From: Rhyacophila brunnea
Lineage: Eukaryota > Arthropoda > Insecta > Trichoptera > Rhyacophilidae
Direction of reading: 5' to 3'
DNA length: 64,000 nt
Assembly: GCA_022495005.1 (NCBI GenBank)
Contig: JAGYXB010001942.1
Coordinates: 1-64,000 of the forward strand
The position numbers and the translations under genes were made by a program. Positions 32,476 to 44,760 of the stretch are shown here, in pieces. A model generated the notes under the pieces. The model saw only the letters and a program-made list of their open reading frames with translations, did no database searches and was not told the DNA's origin. Every line of letters starts with the position of its first letter. The stretch's first letter is position 1.

Positions 32476-33201
32476 TTTAGATGGGCGTAGCTATTATTAT
32501 TTTATTCAATTTTATAATTTATTTGAATTATTATGTAGGTTATCGTTATCATTCGCGTAAGTTTTTCTAATGGACCATAATATGGCATTTTTCTAACACG
32601 ATATGTAGTAAAAATAGTAATAAAAATATATTAAGTATTTTTATTGGCTTACTGAAACGAGAGCTGAAAAATGAAAGAAAACTTACCTATATGGACCATT
32701 TTCCCGTGCGAAGATAAATGTACTCGATACCTTTAACTATTTTTTTCGTGTAATATGTTTGGATATTGCTTCGATAACGCTTTCAGAAAATAAACAAAAT
32801 CTAACGCGATGTATACACAACTCTTAAATTCGAAAAATACGTGTTATAAACTAGTTTGAAGTAAATTCTGAAAAAAAATAATGCAATTACTTACGTATCT
32901 ACCGAATAAGGGAGCGCGAAATTTTATAATGATAGGACTAGATCGCAATAAATCTTTATGAATGGAATAATCGTTTTATTTTTTACTCAGACATAACATA
33001 ATATAAGTATAGTATAGACCGGCGGTTTAATAAGTGGCTTCTTTATTTTTTTATTCATTAATAATACACATAATTATATAATTTGGCACCTCAAAGTTGT
33101 ACGAGTATCTATTAGAAAAAAATATTAGTGATTAAAGAAAGACCGTTTCTGACGTATTCTGAAGGAAGAGTGCAAATCTTTTGTATTATTCGGGTTTGGG
33201 T

Positions 33202-33277
33202 CGAAATCCCGAATGCCGAAATCCCGAAAGCCTAAATCCCGAAAGCCGAAATCCCGAAGGCCTAAATCCCAAATACC
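33202..33277. repeat. 15-bp minisatellite, five units
   Basis: Five consecutive units of the form (C)GAAATCCCGAAAGCC with alternating G/T at the unit start. Shortly downstream, GTGGGCGGTAG (about 33396-33406) is the exact inverted copy of CTACCGCCCAC at about 33362-33372. Confidence 0.85.
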
Positions 33278-33406
33278 GAGGGATACAAATTGTATATTTT
33301 CTGAAATTTAAATTGTCACGGGGAATTTTATGAAAACATAATGAAAATGTTTTTAAAACCCCTACCGCCCACCATGGAAGCTGGAACGCCCAATAGTGGG
33401 CGGTAG

Positions 33407-34008
33407 GTACCAGGTTTACTATCCCTGGTCTACACTATAAAGTCCCAAAAGACGTTATTAGTGTCCTACTGAGAAAATCCCCAGCTTTACTTATATAAGC
33501 AGAACATATTGAATTTATTAGAGACGTGACTGGTCGAAAATTTATTCACGAATTCGAGAATAAACTTAGATCAAAAGCGTCTGAGCCCATAAATATATAA
33601 AATTATTATATCGCTTAAGAATGTCCCCGTTTTATCGGACGAATAAATTTGAGTTACAACAAACGCCCATTGGCAGTAAAGTGATATTTAGTGAGTCTCG
33701 ATAGGACAAAGTGCAAACCTTTGGCACTTCGTATCGGACAGAGGCCGTCCACACACAGCGTGACGTGTAGCCCGCCTAATAGAACACGATCACTGCGAGA
33801 CCCTTGTTTAAAGTGCACCAGTAGGATAGTGTTAAATTGCTTCATTTAAGCGGATTTGAGATTTAACAATTTATTTGAGGTAAATTTGAAAGTGGGTCAA
33901 TTGTTTGGGCGAGTCATAAGTTGAAGTACATTATTATCGTGTACGGGTATCATATTAGTTTTGTTTTATAAATGATCAATATAGCGTATATTTTGCTCAC
34001 TCTGTGTA
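33407..34008. other. AT-rich stretch, nothing recognised
   Basis: A 63-codon minus ORF (33654-33845) has no recognised domain. No repeat boundary was found. Confidence 0.3.
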
Positions 34009-34016
34009 CTTACTTC

Positions 34017-34348
34017 CAGAGGGTTGGAGCGGATCCTTTTTTGAGTTGCTCTACTCCGGGACCTAATACTTGCTTCAGCTCCTTTCCAGGGTATTAAAAA
34101 ATACGTACTTTCAAAATAAGGTATTATTCATCATTTTCATTATTAATCCTGTATAACAAAATTACCGACAGCAAATCGTCTTTCATTGTCTACCTCTTCT
34201 CACTTTGAATTAATTTTAGGGCGAAAATTTAAAAATAATAAAAAAAACATCCGGAGCTGTGGAGCACTACAAATTTTCGGTGCTCCGGATAAAATCCCAT
34301 TGCTCCACTGCTCCGTGCTCCTGTTCCGAGCTCCGCTCCAACGCTCTG
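34017..34348. mobile_element. Non-autonomous hAT-type MITE, 332 bp
   Basis: The ends CAGAGGGTTGGAGCGGA and CTCCGCTCCAACGCTCTG are inverted repeats with one mismatch near the tip. A perfect 8-bp duplication CTTACTTC flanks them (34009-34016 and 34349-34356). The interior has many GGAGC/GCTCC blocks and no transposase. Confidence 0.9.
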
Positions 34349-34356
34349 CTTACTTC

Positions 34357-34790
34357 ATTATACTTAGGTACTTCCTGCTATTGTAACAGTTAATTCTTTA
34401 AATTATTATAAAATATCCATACGTTGGTAAGATATTCACTATTCGAAGCAAGCTTGAAAGTGGGTCTGTTGTTTGGGCTGCTCTTCAGTAGAAGTACACC
34501 CTTATGGTAGAGTAGTATCAGTATATTCCACTTACGTAAGTTGAGTTTAGGTGAACGTTATTTTATAAATTCTTCTGCTAGAGTAGTTATATTTAGCTTA
34601 CTTAGTGTATCTACGCATGTGTACTTTCTAATACTGTAACAGTCAATTTCATAAATTATTAAATATTCAGACAATGCCAAGAAAATTGGATTTGTTATGA
34701 ATGGATGTATGAACTAAGTTTCAATTGCACCCGAACCAAAACATTCACATTATAATGTAAAAATAGAGAGATCGCGTCAATTATTTTAAG
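34357..34790. other. AT-rich stretch, nothing recognised
   Basis: No supported feature. Confidence 0.25.
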
Positions 34791-34839
34791 TTACTTAAAA
34801 GCCAACCAAATACTTCTTCTTTCTTTTGCCATATCCGCC

Positions 34840-35280
34840 CCTTAACTGGAGCATATGGACACCACGCGGCGCCTCCAAGAATCCCTGTCGCTCGCCAGTC
34901 TTCTTGCTTCGTTCCAGGTCAAACCAGCATCCCGTAGCTCCGCCGTATACACTCTGTAGATTGTATTTAGCGGCCTTCCAGGACGCCGGAATCCGGTCGG
35001 TTTGAAGAACAGGCAAGCCAGGTTAAAGTTCTCTTCTGGCATCCGCAGCACGTGGCCGAGCCAGGTCCAACGTTGCCTCTTCACTTTCAGCGTGATGAGA
35101 GGCTGCTTGGTGCGTTCTCTTATCTCCTCGTTGCTCCTAAAGTCATACCACCGCACACCCAGTATTCGCCGCAAACATCTGTTTTCGAAGCTCAGTATAC
35201 GGTTGCTCTGAGCCTTCGTAAGGTGCCATGATTCGCTACCGTAAAGCAGCACCGTCAGAATGCAAGCGTCGAATAGGTCA
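34840..35280 (-). pseudogene. LINE reverse-transcriptase C-terminal fragment
   Basis: The minus strand reads from LFDACILTVLLYGSESWHL through NRCLRRILGVRWYDFRSNEE and RQRWTWLGHVLRM to GRPLNTIYRVYTAELRDAGL and DRDSWRRRV. This is the well-known region downstream of the RT catalytic core in insect LINE polyproteins (LLYGSExW, CLRRILGIRW, LGHVLRM, GRP, W-EA, DR--WR). The frame is open for 136 codons with no upstream RT or endonuclease, so it is a 5'-truncated copy, as usual for LINEs. The clade is not assigned. Confidence 0.85.
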
Positions 35281-35289
35281 TCGAATACA

Positions 35290-36860
35290 CCGAAATATAA
35301 ATCGTTTGAATATTTAGATTGACAATCACAAATCTAACCTACGTCAAGTATTACCAAAACGTCTGAACTATCGAAATAGCTGACCAATGGCGCCATATTT
35401 CAATATACCAACATAAAAAAAAACTATGGCTACCAATTTCACCACACTAAAAGCGCATCATCTAATAAGTAGGAGTGCAAGCTGTTTTCCCGCAGCATTA
35501 TATTTTGTATGATATAAGCTAATATCAAACCAGGCGATACCAGGAGCTCATAAGTCGATGAGAGATAGTGGGTAACTACGTAATAAGAGTCTAGCTATGA
35601 GGTAGCGTGCCTGCAGATAACTGCGCGTCCTACCGCTCGGCCTGTCGAGCTTATGTTTACCGACAGTCACTCTGTCACCCTATTACCGGCCTTCGTATGA
35701 TTTCGCACGTGCTGAAACGATTTTCCCGAGATGCGAATGTTAGCTAGCATATTTTGTCTTCCTAAGTTATTATGTATACCTACAATATTACAAGTGGTAT
35801 GTGTGAAAGTTCAATAAATCGAATATTTTAGTGTAGACCACAAGAAAAATATTGCATATTTTTTATATATTATAATGTTATTTAAAGGCGTATGATTTAA
35901 CTTTATTTGTACATCGAATTTAGAAAGGAAAAAGAGCGTAACCCTCAGTTTTTTTCAAAATACTTGGGTTTTTTTAACGACTAAATAGACGTTATGTCCA
36001 AAGGATGTAAGCTGCAAATGCTGATTTATTATCTAATTCTAAAGTTATCTAGCAATTAAAAAAAAGGAAGTGACGTAGGAAAAACGTCTAAATCATCATT
36101 TTAGTTGGTTTTTTGTTTAATTAACTCAATTATTAATACCAGGTTAAAGAATATAAAAACCAATTTATTAATTATCATGTTATATATATTTTGTATTTTA
36201 ACTTTGACCGAAAATCATAACAAAAACGTTTTTGTGCCTCCTGTAAAATTTGATTTGTGTGGAATACGCCTTTTTTCCTTTCCATAGTCGATATGTTCAC
36301 ATTCAAATATTATATTATTGACGATATTGAGACTAGATACATAACTTTTTGATGGATGTAAGTATAGTTGTTTTGGAGAGAGATTTTTCTTTTTATCGAC
36401 TAGTCAACTGGTAATAAGATACATTACAAGTAACATTGTAGACACTTACAAACCAGATCCATCGACACTCGTAATTTAATACTTTGTTTCATACGATATT
36501 CCATCTACTCGACACTGTTTCTTTTATAGAATATCGGAATAGATATCTACACTAAGAGAGATTTATAGATTTAAGTGCATCTAGGTCTTCTAAAATTCGC
36601 TTGTAACTTATTCATTCAAGATTACTTATATTTATATCAGGTGCATGAAGGTAGAAGGCATCCGTCTGGAGAGGAAAGTGATTAATAGTGTCGTCGAAGG
36701 TAGAAAATTCCGAGGGTGTAACTGTAAGTCTTCCAAATATAGAAATTATCAAGAAACCGACTGAACTAAGAATATCACAGATCACTCAAGATTTTTTCTT
36801 TTTAATATAATATGTAGTAGTAAAAGTGAAATAATCAAACACACATGCATTTAGAATATC
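35290..36860. other. AT-rich stretch, no supported gene
   Basis: Only a short plus ORF (60 codons at 36105). A GC-richer patch lies at about 35540-35720 without a recognised motif. Confidence 0.3.
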
Positions 36861-36864
36861 ATAT

Positions 36865-36910
36865 AAATATATTGTTACCTCACCAGGAATTGAAAGTACG
36901 TAAATTCTGC
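36865..36910 (-). mobile_element. SINE family B remnant
   Basis: The TAAATATATTGTTACCTCAC and CAGGAATTGAAAG order matches the TGACCTCACC/AGGAATCGAA order of the SINE split at 53350-53640. Confidence 0.4.
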
Positions 36911-39885
36911 AATTTCAGTGATAAATCAATGGAAGAGAGAGAGATATTTAAATCCGAATTTCTAGTAAATTTGGTGAGTTCTAGCGTGCGTGCCAAACCA
37001 TGAAACTAACTAAGCAATCATCCCATAAAAAAGCCATTCACATGTCCTTGTATCGTTTTATACTCGACATCAAGAAGTGAGCAACAAAACTAACTGACGG
37101 TCTTCCAGCCAAGTAAACGTTACTAAAGTGGAACTGGGCAGGATATATCGAAATAATGCAAGATGGACTAAAGTTAGTGCCACCTATCAACATTATTAGT
37201 CATCTGTAGAACTAGTATAAGAGTATGGTTCATTTTCTTTCAAAGCCTGATTAAAAAACATTTTTTTTAATAGTGTCAGTTTATTTTTCAAATTTAGAAT
37301 TTGCGTTTAGGTGTACGTTTTCTCTCACCTTATCCTTTTAGTACGTCTTCTGGCGATTTCGCTCTCTTACACACATTTACATAGTACGTTTTCTCTCATA
37401 CGTTACAGATAAATCAAGACAAATATTGCAATTTATGAGATGGGTAGAAGCTAATTATCTGCGATGGACAATGAACGTAACATGCAAAAATGATACAGAT
37501 GATGACATTTTGATTTAGCATTATAGCATAGTTGCAGATGACTTAGTGACGATCTGCGGTTCAAAAAATTCTCCTGTTCTTCAATAGACATAGGTAAAAT
37601 AATATAAACTCACATTCCCAGTACCGTCATGCATCATATTATTACATTCAATGCTGCGAAATCACAACCATGACATTTCGGTTATAAAATAAGAAATAAA
37701 TTTGTAATAAATATGTCATATAAATGTAGTTTTATTATATTACTTAAAATTAAGGAATTACCGTTACAAGCCCTTTGATATAGCTAATTCAGTGTATGTT
37801 CACACAGTTAAGTGGGTACATACAACACTGCCACGGTTATGTCACGTTCCATCCGCATCAGTCCGTATGGCATTTTCCCACAGCGTGAAAAGAGACACCG
37901 CAGAATCCTGTGCAAGAGTATTTAACATTTCAGCATTCGGCGACAGGTTCGTTTCAGATACGCTAATTGTTCGTGTCAACTCGCTCTTAACCGAATGCGA
38001 GACCTCTGTTAACTATATAGTACCTATGTATTTAATACAGGTACTATGAATAACTGGGTCATGTGTTCATCATTTTATATACCTACATATTGCAGCTTTA
38101 ATGAAAGAGTATACAAATAGAATATATAGCGATAAAAATCCCATATAATAAAATAATACCAACTTACTCTAGCCAAAGTTTGAATGTCAAACGAAAAGTT
38201 CTACACATAATATGGAATCGCTTCAAAAACACACTACCAGAGTTCCATCCATAAGATGTATATACCAGAAATCATCCCTGTATTTCAAAAAGTGGCTAAG
38301 TGATAAAATTATGTACATATTAAATTAATAAGCTAATAAAGTGTTCTCTTAATATAATAGCGTTTTTTGACACTCATATAGAATTTCTAATGTAATAAAC
38401 TATTTTAGTTTTTATATACAAAAACTTAATTCCATTACACTGCTGTTACCACCAGTCCTGAGTAAAGTGAATAAGTTACTTAGCCAATATTTTCTAAAAT
38501 ATCGAACATACTAAGTGAAAACTCTTTTTTGTACAAGATGTATTTCAAGTATCAACATTCTTCTAGTTCAAAGTTCTTATTTTAATTTAGATTTGTATAC
38601 CCTCTCAAACACGCTGCTGTGCCACAAGTATCACAACACTTGTCCAGATATCTGGATCTAACCATATATCTGGGTTTATCCACATAAACAATAAACCATA
38701 GTATGCTGACACTGTCTTCAGTGTCCATAAATACTTTTCTGGGAGCGGTGTTGATCTATAATGTTGCTATGATGTTTGCCTATGATGTCCATATTAACAA
38801 TTATATAATACGTGATGAAGCATTGATTATTATTATTTATTTAGAAAATAGTATTTTGGTATTACAACTTTTGACCAATGCGCCATAATACATAATAAAA
38901 TTAAAAATTGTATAAAATTATTATTAGTCATGAGTCTCATGACTTAATTTATAATAACAACTAAGAAAAAGAGATGTAAGCTCATATGTAAATATTAAAG
39001 TAAAATCATATTAAAACAATTACTCATTATACCTTAGTTAAATAAAAATAAATCAACATTTATGGTGCCATCAACTAGGTTAATCGCACTATTATACTAC
39101 ACAGCATCATGAAACATCACATCCATCCTGCGACGGAGTATCATGAAGACAGCAGAATTACGAGTAATATTGGTGGGGACACGAAAGTTAATATTTGCCA
39201 GTATGGACGGAATGTAAATGAATCCACGAAGAAGTAAAAAGAAATATTTAAAATAATCAATCACTCTTTGGGTGTATGTAAAGTAATTGCGTTGATAGCA
39301 TGCTTAGAAGAAAGCAAGTCGTAAAATTGTTTTGATTGTCATCATCGCAAGGAAAAATTTGCATGTACCTACTTAGAAAATTTGAAGAAATCTAGTTGGT
39401 CGGGTTAGGATAGGACGGCCTTAATACAACAAAAAAGTCCTACCCACCTGACATCTTGATTCTTTCCAGGCCGAAAATTAACGGTCAGTCATTCATCAAC
39501 CGTGCGTTTATAAACACTTATAATCTAAACCATTTTTACTGTCAAGTACCGCGTACCGGGTGACCCAATAAAGTGATAGTGCGACCAGTAGTTGACAACC
39601 AGACCATGGAGCCAGCTTCAATAGCATAAAATATCAGTGTCTGCCGTCCTTAACATAACTCCCAACACCGTGGATCCGAATCATTCAATCAAACTGAAAA
39701 GCGCAGCCACTATTATATAAAATATTCATCAAAATTAATGCTAAGTATATATATATTAATGTTTGATTTCGCTTGATAGAACTGTTTCTGTATAATATAC
39801 GGCTGCTGGACAGCAGAACTTTTCATTTCCCAAGTGAAATCCTTTCTACCTCGTAACGTAACGAATATACTAAGTACCTACTACC
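36911..39885. other. AT-rich stretch, no supported gene
   Basis: An 85-codon plus ORF at 37792-38049 has mixed composition but no recognised domain. No repeats could be bounded. Confidence 0.3.
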
Positions 39886-39893
39886 GTCTATAC

Positions 39894-40607
39894 CAGGGGA
39901 GGGCAAACTGCGGCCCGCGGGCCGCATGTGGCCCGCCGAGTATTTTTTTGCGGCCCGCCATCATTAATTGTACTTTTGATTACGAATAACTTTTTTTATA
40001 ATTTTTAAAAAAATATTGACAATAGATTAAAATTTGAAGATTTTGTTGTTTCGTAAATGTATTATCTCAATACGTCTTCCTTGCGTCTCGTCTCACACTA
40101 TGTAACCACTATTTTCTACGTTGAACATCGATTTCAATAGATATTGATGGTGTACCGACAGAGCTACAACTTGAGATTATTGATCTGCAGTGTGACACTG
40201 ATTTAAGAGAATTGTATCGTCGTGAAGAAATCTCCAAATTTTATAATGCCATTAATTCAAAAAAATTCGACCAACTTAAAGATTATGCAAGAAAAATGTT
40301 CGTTGTTTTTGGATCAACCTATATATGTGAACAAACATTTTCGATCATGAACCTCAATAAAAATTCTCTTTCTTCTCAAATTCTTCGATGCCCATTTACA
40401 AGCAGTTATGAGAATATCAACTACAAAATTAACACCTGAATTTAAAAAAATGTACAACAATTTCATTCTTCTCATTAAATTTTTTGTAATGTTTATTTTT
40501 CGTGATAATAAATAGTGTATATCTAAAAATGGTATTTTACTTGCGGCCCGCCGCTCATTTTGAATTCTTGAATTTGGCCCTCCATCCAAAAAGTTTGCCC
40601 TCCCCTG
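39894..40607 (+). mobile_element. hAT element, 714 bp, internally deleted (GTF2IRD2-like transposase type)
   Basis: The ends CAGGGGAGGGCAAACTGCGG and CCGCCGCTCATTTTG to GTTTGCCCTCCCCTG are inverted repeats. A perfect 8-bp duplication GTCTATAC flanks them (39886-39893 and 40608-40615). GCGGCCCGC blocks occur subterminally at both ends. This terminus type is shared by many animal hAT elements. The interior retains only the last part of the transposase gene. Confidence 0.93.
40150..40480 (+). pseudogene. hAT transposase C-terminal remnant with frameshift
   Basis: The plus frame reads LQLEIIDLQCDTDLREL, then FYNAINSKKFDQLKDYARKM and FVVFGSTYICEQTFSIMNLN. This is the hAT C-terminal dimerisation region of the type found in GTF2IRD2-like and zinc-finger-BED hAT proteins (FGSTYxCEQ-FS-MK-NK). 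A frameshift near 40385 moves the expected continuation (DAHLQAVMRISTTKLTPEFK) to another frame. No catalytic domain remains in this copy. Confidence 0.85.
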
Positions 40608-40615
40608 GTCTATAC

Positions 40616-41300
40616 CTACGTAAACTTTGAGAGGTGTTTTGATAGAATATTTCGAAATCAAACATTTATGGAACGGCATATTGATTCCCGGCAGCAGGTT
40701 CAAAGTCGTGGGCGTGAGTGGTTTAACAACGGTAGTTTGTGTTGACAAACTTTCAACACTGGAGGATAGAGTTTCACGCCTTGGTAAAGTGCCGAGGCCA
40801 AGTTACGTTCACCCATCTGAAGTCTGTATGCAGTGTCGATAGTCCAAAAGCATTTCCTTTGAGTGATATATATGATTCAGATGTGAAAATTTTCGATTGA
40901 TGTTACACACGTTCTGAATATCGTTTTCATATGTTAAAGTTTCTCAAACATTTCCAAAACAAATATTTAACTTGTTTGATTTTTATAAACTTTATAGTAA
41001 CTTTACTTGACGCTATATTATATATATTTATTTACATATCCCCTGCATTCCTTCAATACGACCAATGTATAAAATTATATGCTTTACATGGGAAACAAAT
41101 TTTGTGTATGCAATACATTTGATGTAGTAAGTACATAAATATTATAATTTAAAACGTGTGTTTCAATCATTCTTTCATTTTAATTAGGTAGGTATTTAAC
41201 ATACAATAAAATGATAAACTGCGATTGAAACACTAAGACTAAATTACCATTTTCAAAATATTTTTTTTTCCATTTAAGTACATGAAATCATCAGATGATG
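40616..41300. other. AT-rich stretch, no supported gene
   Basis: Short ORFs only (71 codons at 40627, 63 at 40931). None has a recognised motif. Confidence 0.3.
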
Positions 41301-41302
41301 AT

Positions 41303-41400
41303 TACCTTCGCTACACGGAAGTACATTGGAACATGTATATGTCTGAGAGCGATTAAAGACACACATCTACATTCCAATGTACTTCCATGTAGCGGAGGTA
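41303..41400. repeat. Imperfect hairpin with about 42-bp arms
   Basis: The left arm contains CGCTACACGGAAGTACATTG and the right arm CAATGTACTTCCATGTAGCG. Together with flanking pairs they make a stem of about 42 bp with a few mismatches and a loop of about 12 bases (41345-41356). Length and mismatch pattern allow a pre-miRNA-like transcript or a very short MITE. There is no evidence of transcription. Confidence 0.7.
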
Positions 41401-41754
41401 CTCAGCATTTACCCACTTACCAAAATTTTTTTCAAAATTGATTTTTTACCCAGTCTCTCAAAAGGTTACCGACCACTATAGATAGTGTAGTCCACATTTT
41501 AGATAGTGTTTGTTACCTTTTTAAATTAAATTAAACCCTAAATCCAAGTCATATTAGATAAGAGTCAAAAATATTCATTTATTTATTAATAAATTAAGGT
41601 ATCTAAAATTATACCATTAAACCATACACATTTTTAGATATTTTATAAATACAAGAATAGTCTAGTATTTACTTAGTAACTTATATTTGGTTAAAAATAT
41701 AAATTTATAATTAAAGATTAACATATTAGTAATAAAATAAAATATAAAAATATT

Positions 41755-41830
41755 TGTCGGAAGTTGGATTCAAACCCACGGACTTCAAGAAGTTCAATAA
41801 CGTCTTACTAATGTTATAGAAAAGAGCCAG
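41755..41830 (-). mobile_element. tRNA-like remnant
   Basis: The minus strand has GTGGGTTTGAATCCAACTTC, a B-box/T-arm-like segment, preceded by a plausible but unpaired upstream region. It does not fold as an intact tRNA. It is probably a SINE head or tRNA pseudogene. Confidence 0.35.
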
Positions 41831-42189
41831 CTGCACGCGGTATTCCCAAGCAGGCACCCATCAAGTACTATCCGCGCCCAATGTTCATTAAGACGGTACT
41901 TCAGTGAAACGGTAAATAATTTACAACTATAGGTGCGACGAAATTTTGGACTCACTGGCAATCGGAGAGCGAACGTCTAGCTGTGAACACGTCAATTTGT
42001 TTCGTGATGGCGACGGGGATATTTATTCTTAAATCGTGTAAAGATGACTAAAAAACGTGACCCATTTACTTGAAAAGGAAAACATGTCAATGAATATATT
42101 ATTATTGTTACTAATAGAACAATAAACAGAACATTAAATGGACGCATGTTGGATTTACATGACAAATTATATTTCGTTACGATCTTTTA

Positions 42190-42260
42190 GACCATGCCTC
42201 AACTGAGGTATAGCCTTAACTTCTGTGATCGGACGAGAACCTTAGAGACCGCTCTCGCCA
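42190..42260 (-). ncRNA. 5S-rRNA-like fragment (pseudogene or 5S-derived SINE head)
   Basis: The minus strand contains GGTTCTCGTCCGATCACAGA followed by AGTTAAGG. Compared with animal 5S rRNA as I know it (GGTTCTCGTCCGATCACCGA, AGTTAAGC), the core of about 28 bases differs at one internal position and at its last base. Flanking sequence departs from 5S on both sides, so it is not an intact gene. A tRNA-like B box (GTAGGTTCGAATCCCAG) on the plus strand lies 60 bp away. Confidence 0.6.
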
Positions 42261-42303
42261 CATAGTTTGTTTTGTATCTAAATACTCATTATTATGACAT
42301 TAA

Positions 42304-42345
42304 AACAAGTGTAGGTTCGAATCCCAGTTGACACAAGATTTCTTT
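42304..42345 (+). mobile_element. tRNA-like B-box segment
   Basis: GTAGGTTCGAATCCCAGTTG has T-arm/B-box form, but no complete cloverleaf is visible. Likely a SINE remnant. Confidence 0.35.
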
Positions 42346-44690
42346 AAGGATTTTTTCAATTCGTCAGTTGCGGAGGATAATTCAAATATTGGAAATTATG
42401 CAGGAACCAAAACATAGATGTTTTTTTTAATTGTATGGATTTATGTGGTAATCATTCAACCTATTATTACATAATATGACGTATTGTTTTGTTATGAAAT
42501 TAATTACACTGGCAATACATTACAATTAGATTGTTATAATTTATGGAGAATACAATGATGTAAATAATTAGAAACAGATTGATTGCATCCATGTTGGTTC
42601 GTTAGCATTATTAAACAAACATTCGATGACATAGTAAGTGAAGGTAGAACGTCTCTAATGATTCGAAGTTACAAACATAATATCAATATCATGCCTCTAT
42701 GGCCTTATAAGCAAATGCCAATCATATTATAATTATTATAATAGAAGCAATTAATTTTAATATCATACATAACTAAAAACATAAACTCATTAGGTACTAC
42801 AATTATTAATATACTTATACACCAGAAACTCATGTGATATTATCGTGAAGAATGAATTGATGAACGTATAGAATTCAGAATGAAGTAAAATTTTGATAAT
42901 TGTGTCGCTAGATTTCAAAATCAGCTAAGTCCATAATAGATGAATAGGAGAAAAACAGCTTTTTGTTTTCTCAAATACACAGTCACAAGGGTAAAAGTTT
43001 ATATTATTTCGAGTATAGAATATTTAAAATTAATAAATTTCACATTTTGATAATTCAGAAATGTTAGAAAGCAGTAGTTCTTCAGCAATTCACAAAAAAA
43101 GTCAAAAATACCTAAAGGTGGACTTGGCTGATTTTGAAATGTAGCGACACAATTGGCCCAGATCAGCATTAACCTATTATCATTATAACATTGTTTACTG
43201 CATAACAATATATTTTCCAAATCAATAAAAAATAATACTGTCGAGTAATGGTATTTGATGGAGATTATGTTTATATCGAATATTATCTAAAATTTGTTAT
43301 ATTCCCTATTATATTGTGTTCATCAAAGTCAATATGGAAGTTTACACATTTCAGATAATCTTGATTAAATTTATTATTATTTTATGTAACTCATCCGTCG
43401 TCCAATAAAATGGTATCTGACAGTTAGGGCGCTTGCGATAACCGGGCCGCCTATTGCCAAACCCTACTTATCTTCCAGTCAAGTACATAGTGGAGTTATC
43501 GCGGCTGTATTGATATCGGTTTTGTTCACATACAAAGTGTAATGTCAAAACCTACTTATCCGCCATCGATTTATTGAGATGGATTCCAAATTATGTATTC
43601 AATCAATAAAAAGTATATTGAATGAACATATTATATTGATGTACCTACCTATATAATTTTCACTAGTTGGAACAAATACAGAAACATACATATTAGAAAA
43701 TCTGGGACCTAGTGGGATTAGAACTTACATAATATTATTATGTTACATGTCGGGCGAGTGATTTGCAAATGAAGCTACTGACGCAAGAATAATCCATGCA
43801 AATATTTTGCGTGTTTTTTTTAAATTTTGTCAACAATGAAAACCATTTATTTTGTTTTCTGACAGATTTTCTAAGACGTATGTAGATATCTGATGCTCTT
43901 CCTAATTATATAGGTATATTCAATGAAAAATGTTGCATTCTGAGTTTGTATGTGTTATTAATTATTTTAATAAAAAGTAATTGTGTACAAACCCTAGCTC
44001 CACAACATTCAATGGTAGTGTTTGTTGACCACTGGTATTTTATCCATTTTTCCGTCTTATACACGGTGTAAATGTGAACACTGCCAATTTGGGTAGTGTT
44101 GACCTGTGTGTCACTGATAACTTAGAAATCGGGAACATCAGCCGTTTGTTTTCCAAAGGTACAGAACTAATCTACCATTGGTGGTGCGAATTGGGTGGAC
44201 AATAACTATGTTCAACCAAATCGTTTCGGATATTGATATATTTTACTTCCGTATATTTTTAGATACTTCCGTATATTTCATAATTTTTGTATTTACTCTA
44301 TTACTAATAATAATTCTATTTCACTGTTGATAATACTATTTCTTTATTTTCTATGTCATTTTGTGAACGTCAATTTTGTAAAGTTGAATATATTGTAAAT
44401 AAATTAATATTAATCACAGTTATTCGCTTAATGACTGCTTTTATACGACGAATTAACTAGATCTAATCAATAGAAAATATGATAATATTATGTCCATGCA
44501 TACTTACATAAGAATTAAAATCATATTAAACCAACTGCAAGTACGTTTAACAGAACATTTGTGATCCTGATACCGGTTAGTAATTAAGGTAATTATAATA
44601 TTTTGATTTAAAATACAAAAACCGACTGCCAAAATTAATTTGAATGCGCTTAAGAGATAATTAAAAAATAATTTCATGCAATTAGATAGG
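42346..44690. other. AT-rich stretch, no supported gene
   Basis: ORFs are 64-73 codons without motifs. A slightly GC-richer patch at 43420-43520 is unassigned. Confidence 0.3.
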
Positions 44691-44696
44691 ACACAC

Positions 44697-44760
44697 ATAG
44701 TTTAATTGGTAAAGCACAAGGGCGCGGGTTCGAACCCTGCAGGGCGACTTATTTTTTTTT
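44697..44760 (+). mobile_element. Truncated tRNA-like sequence with terminator-like T run
   Basis: TAGTTTAATTGGTAAAGC resembles a D-arm/A box. GCGGGTTCGAACCCTGC forms a T arm that can pair 5 of 5 bases with one G-U. Only about eight bases separate them, so the anticodon arm is missing. A T9 run follows, as in pol III terminators. This is a tRNA pseudogene or SINE head, not a working tRNA. Confidence 0.5.

Noticed and set aside
44697..44760. Candidate tRNA gene with good T arm and T-run terminator
   Set aside because: Only about eight bases lie between the D-arm-like and T-arm segments, so there is no anticodon arm. Kept only as a tRNA-like remnant.
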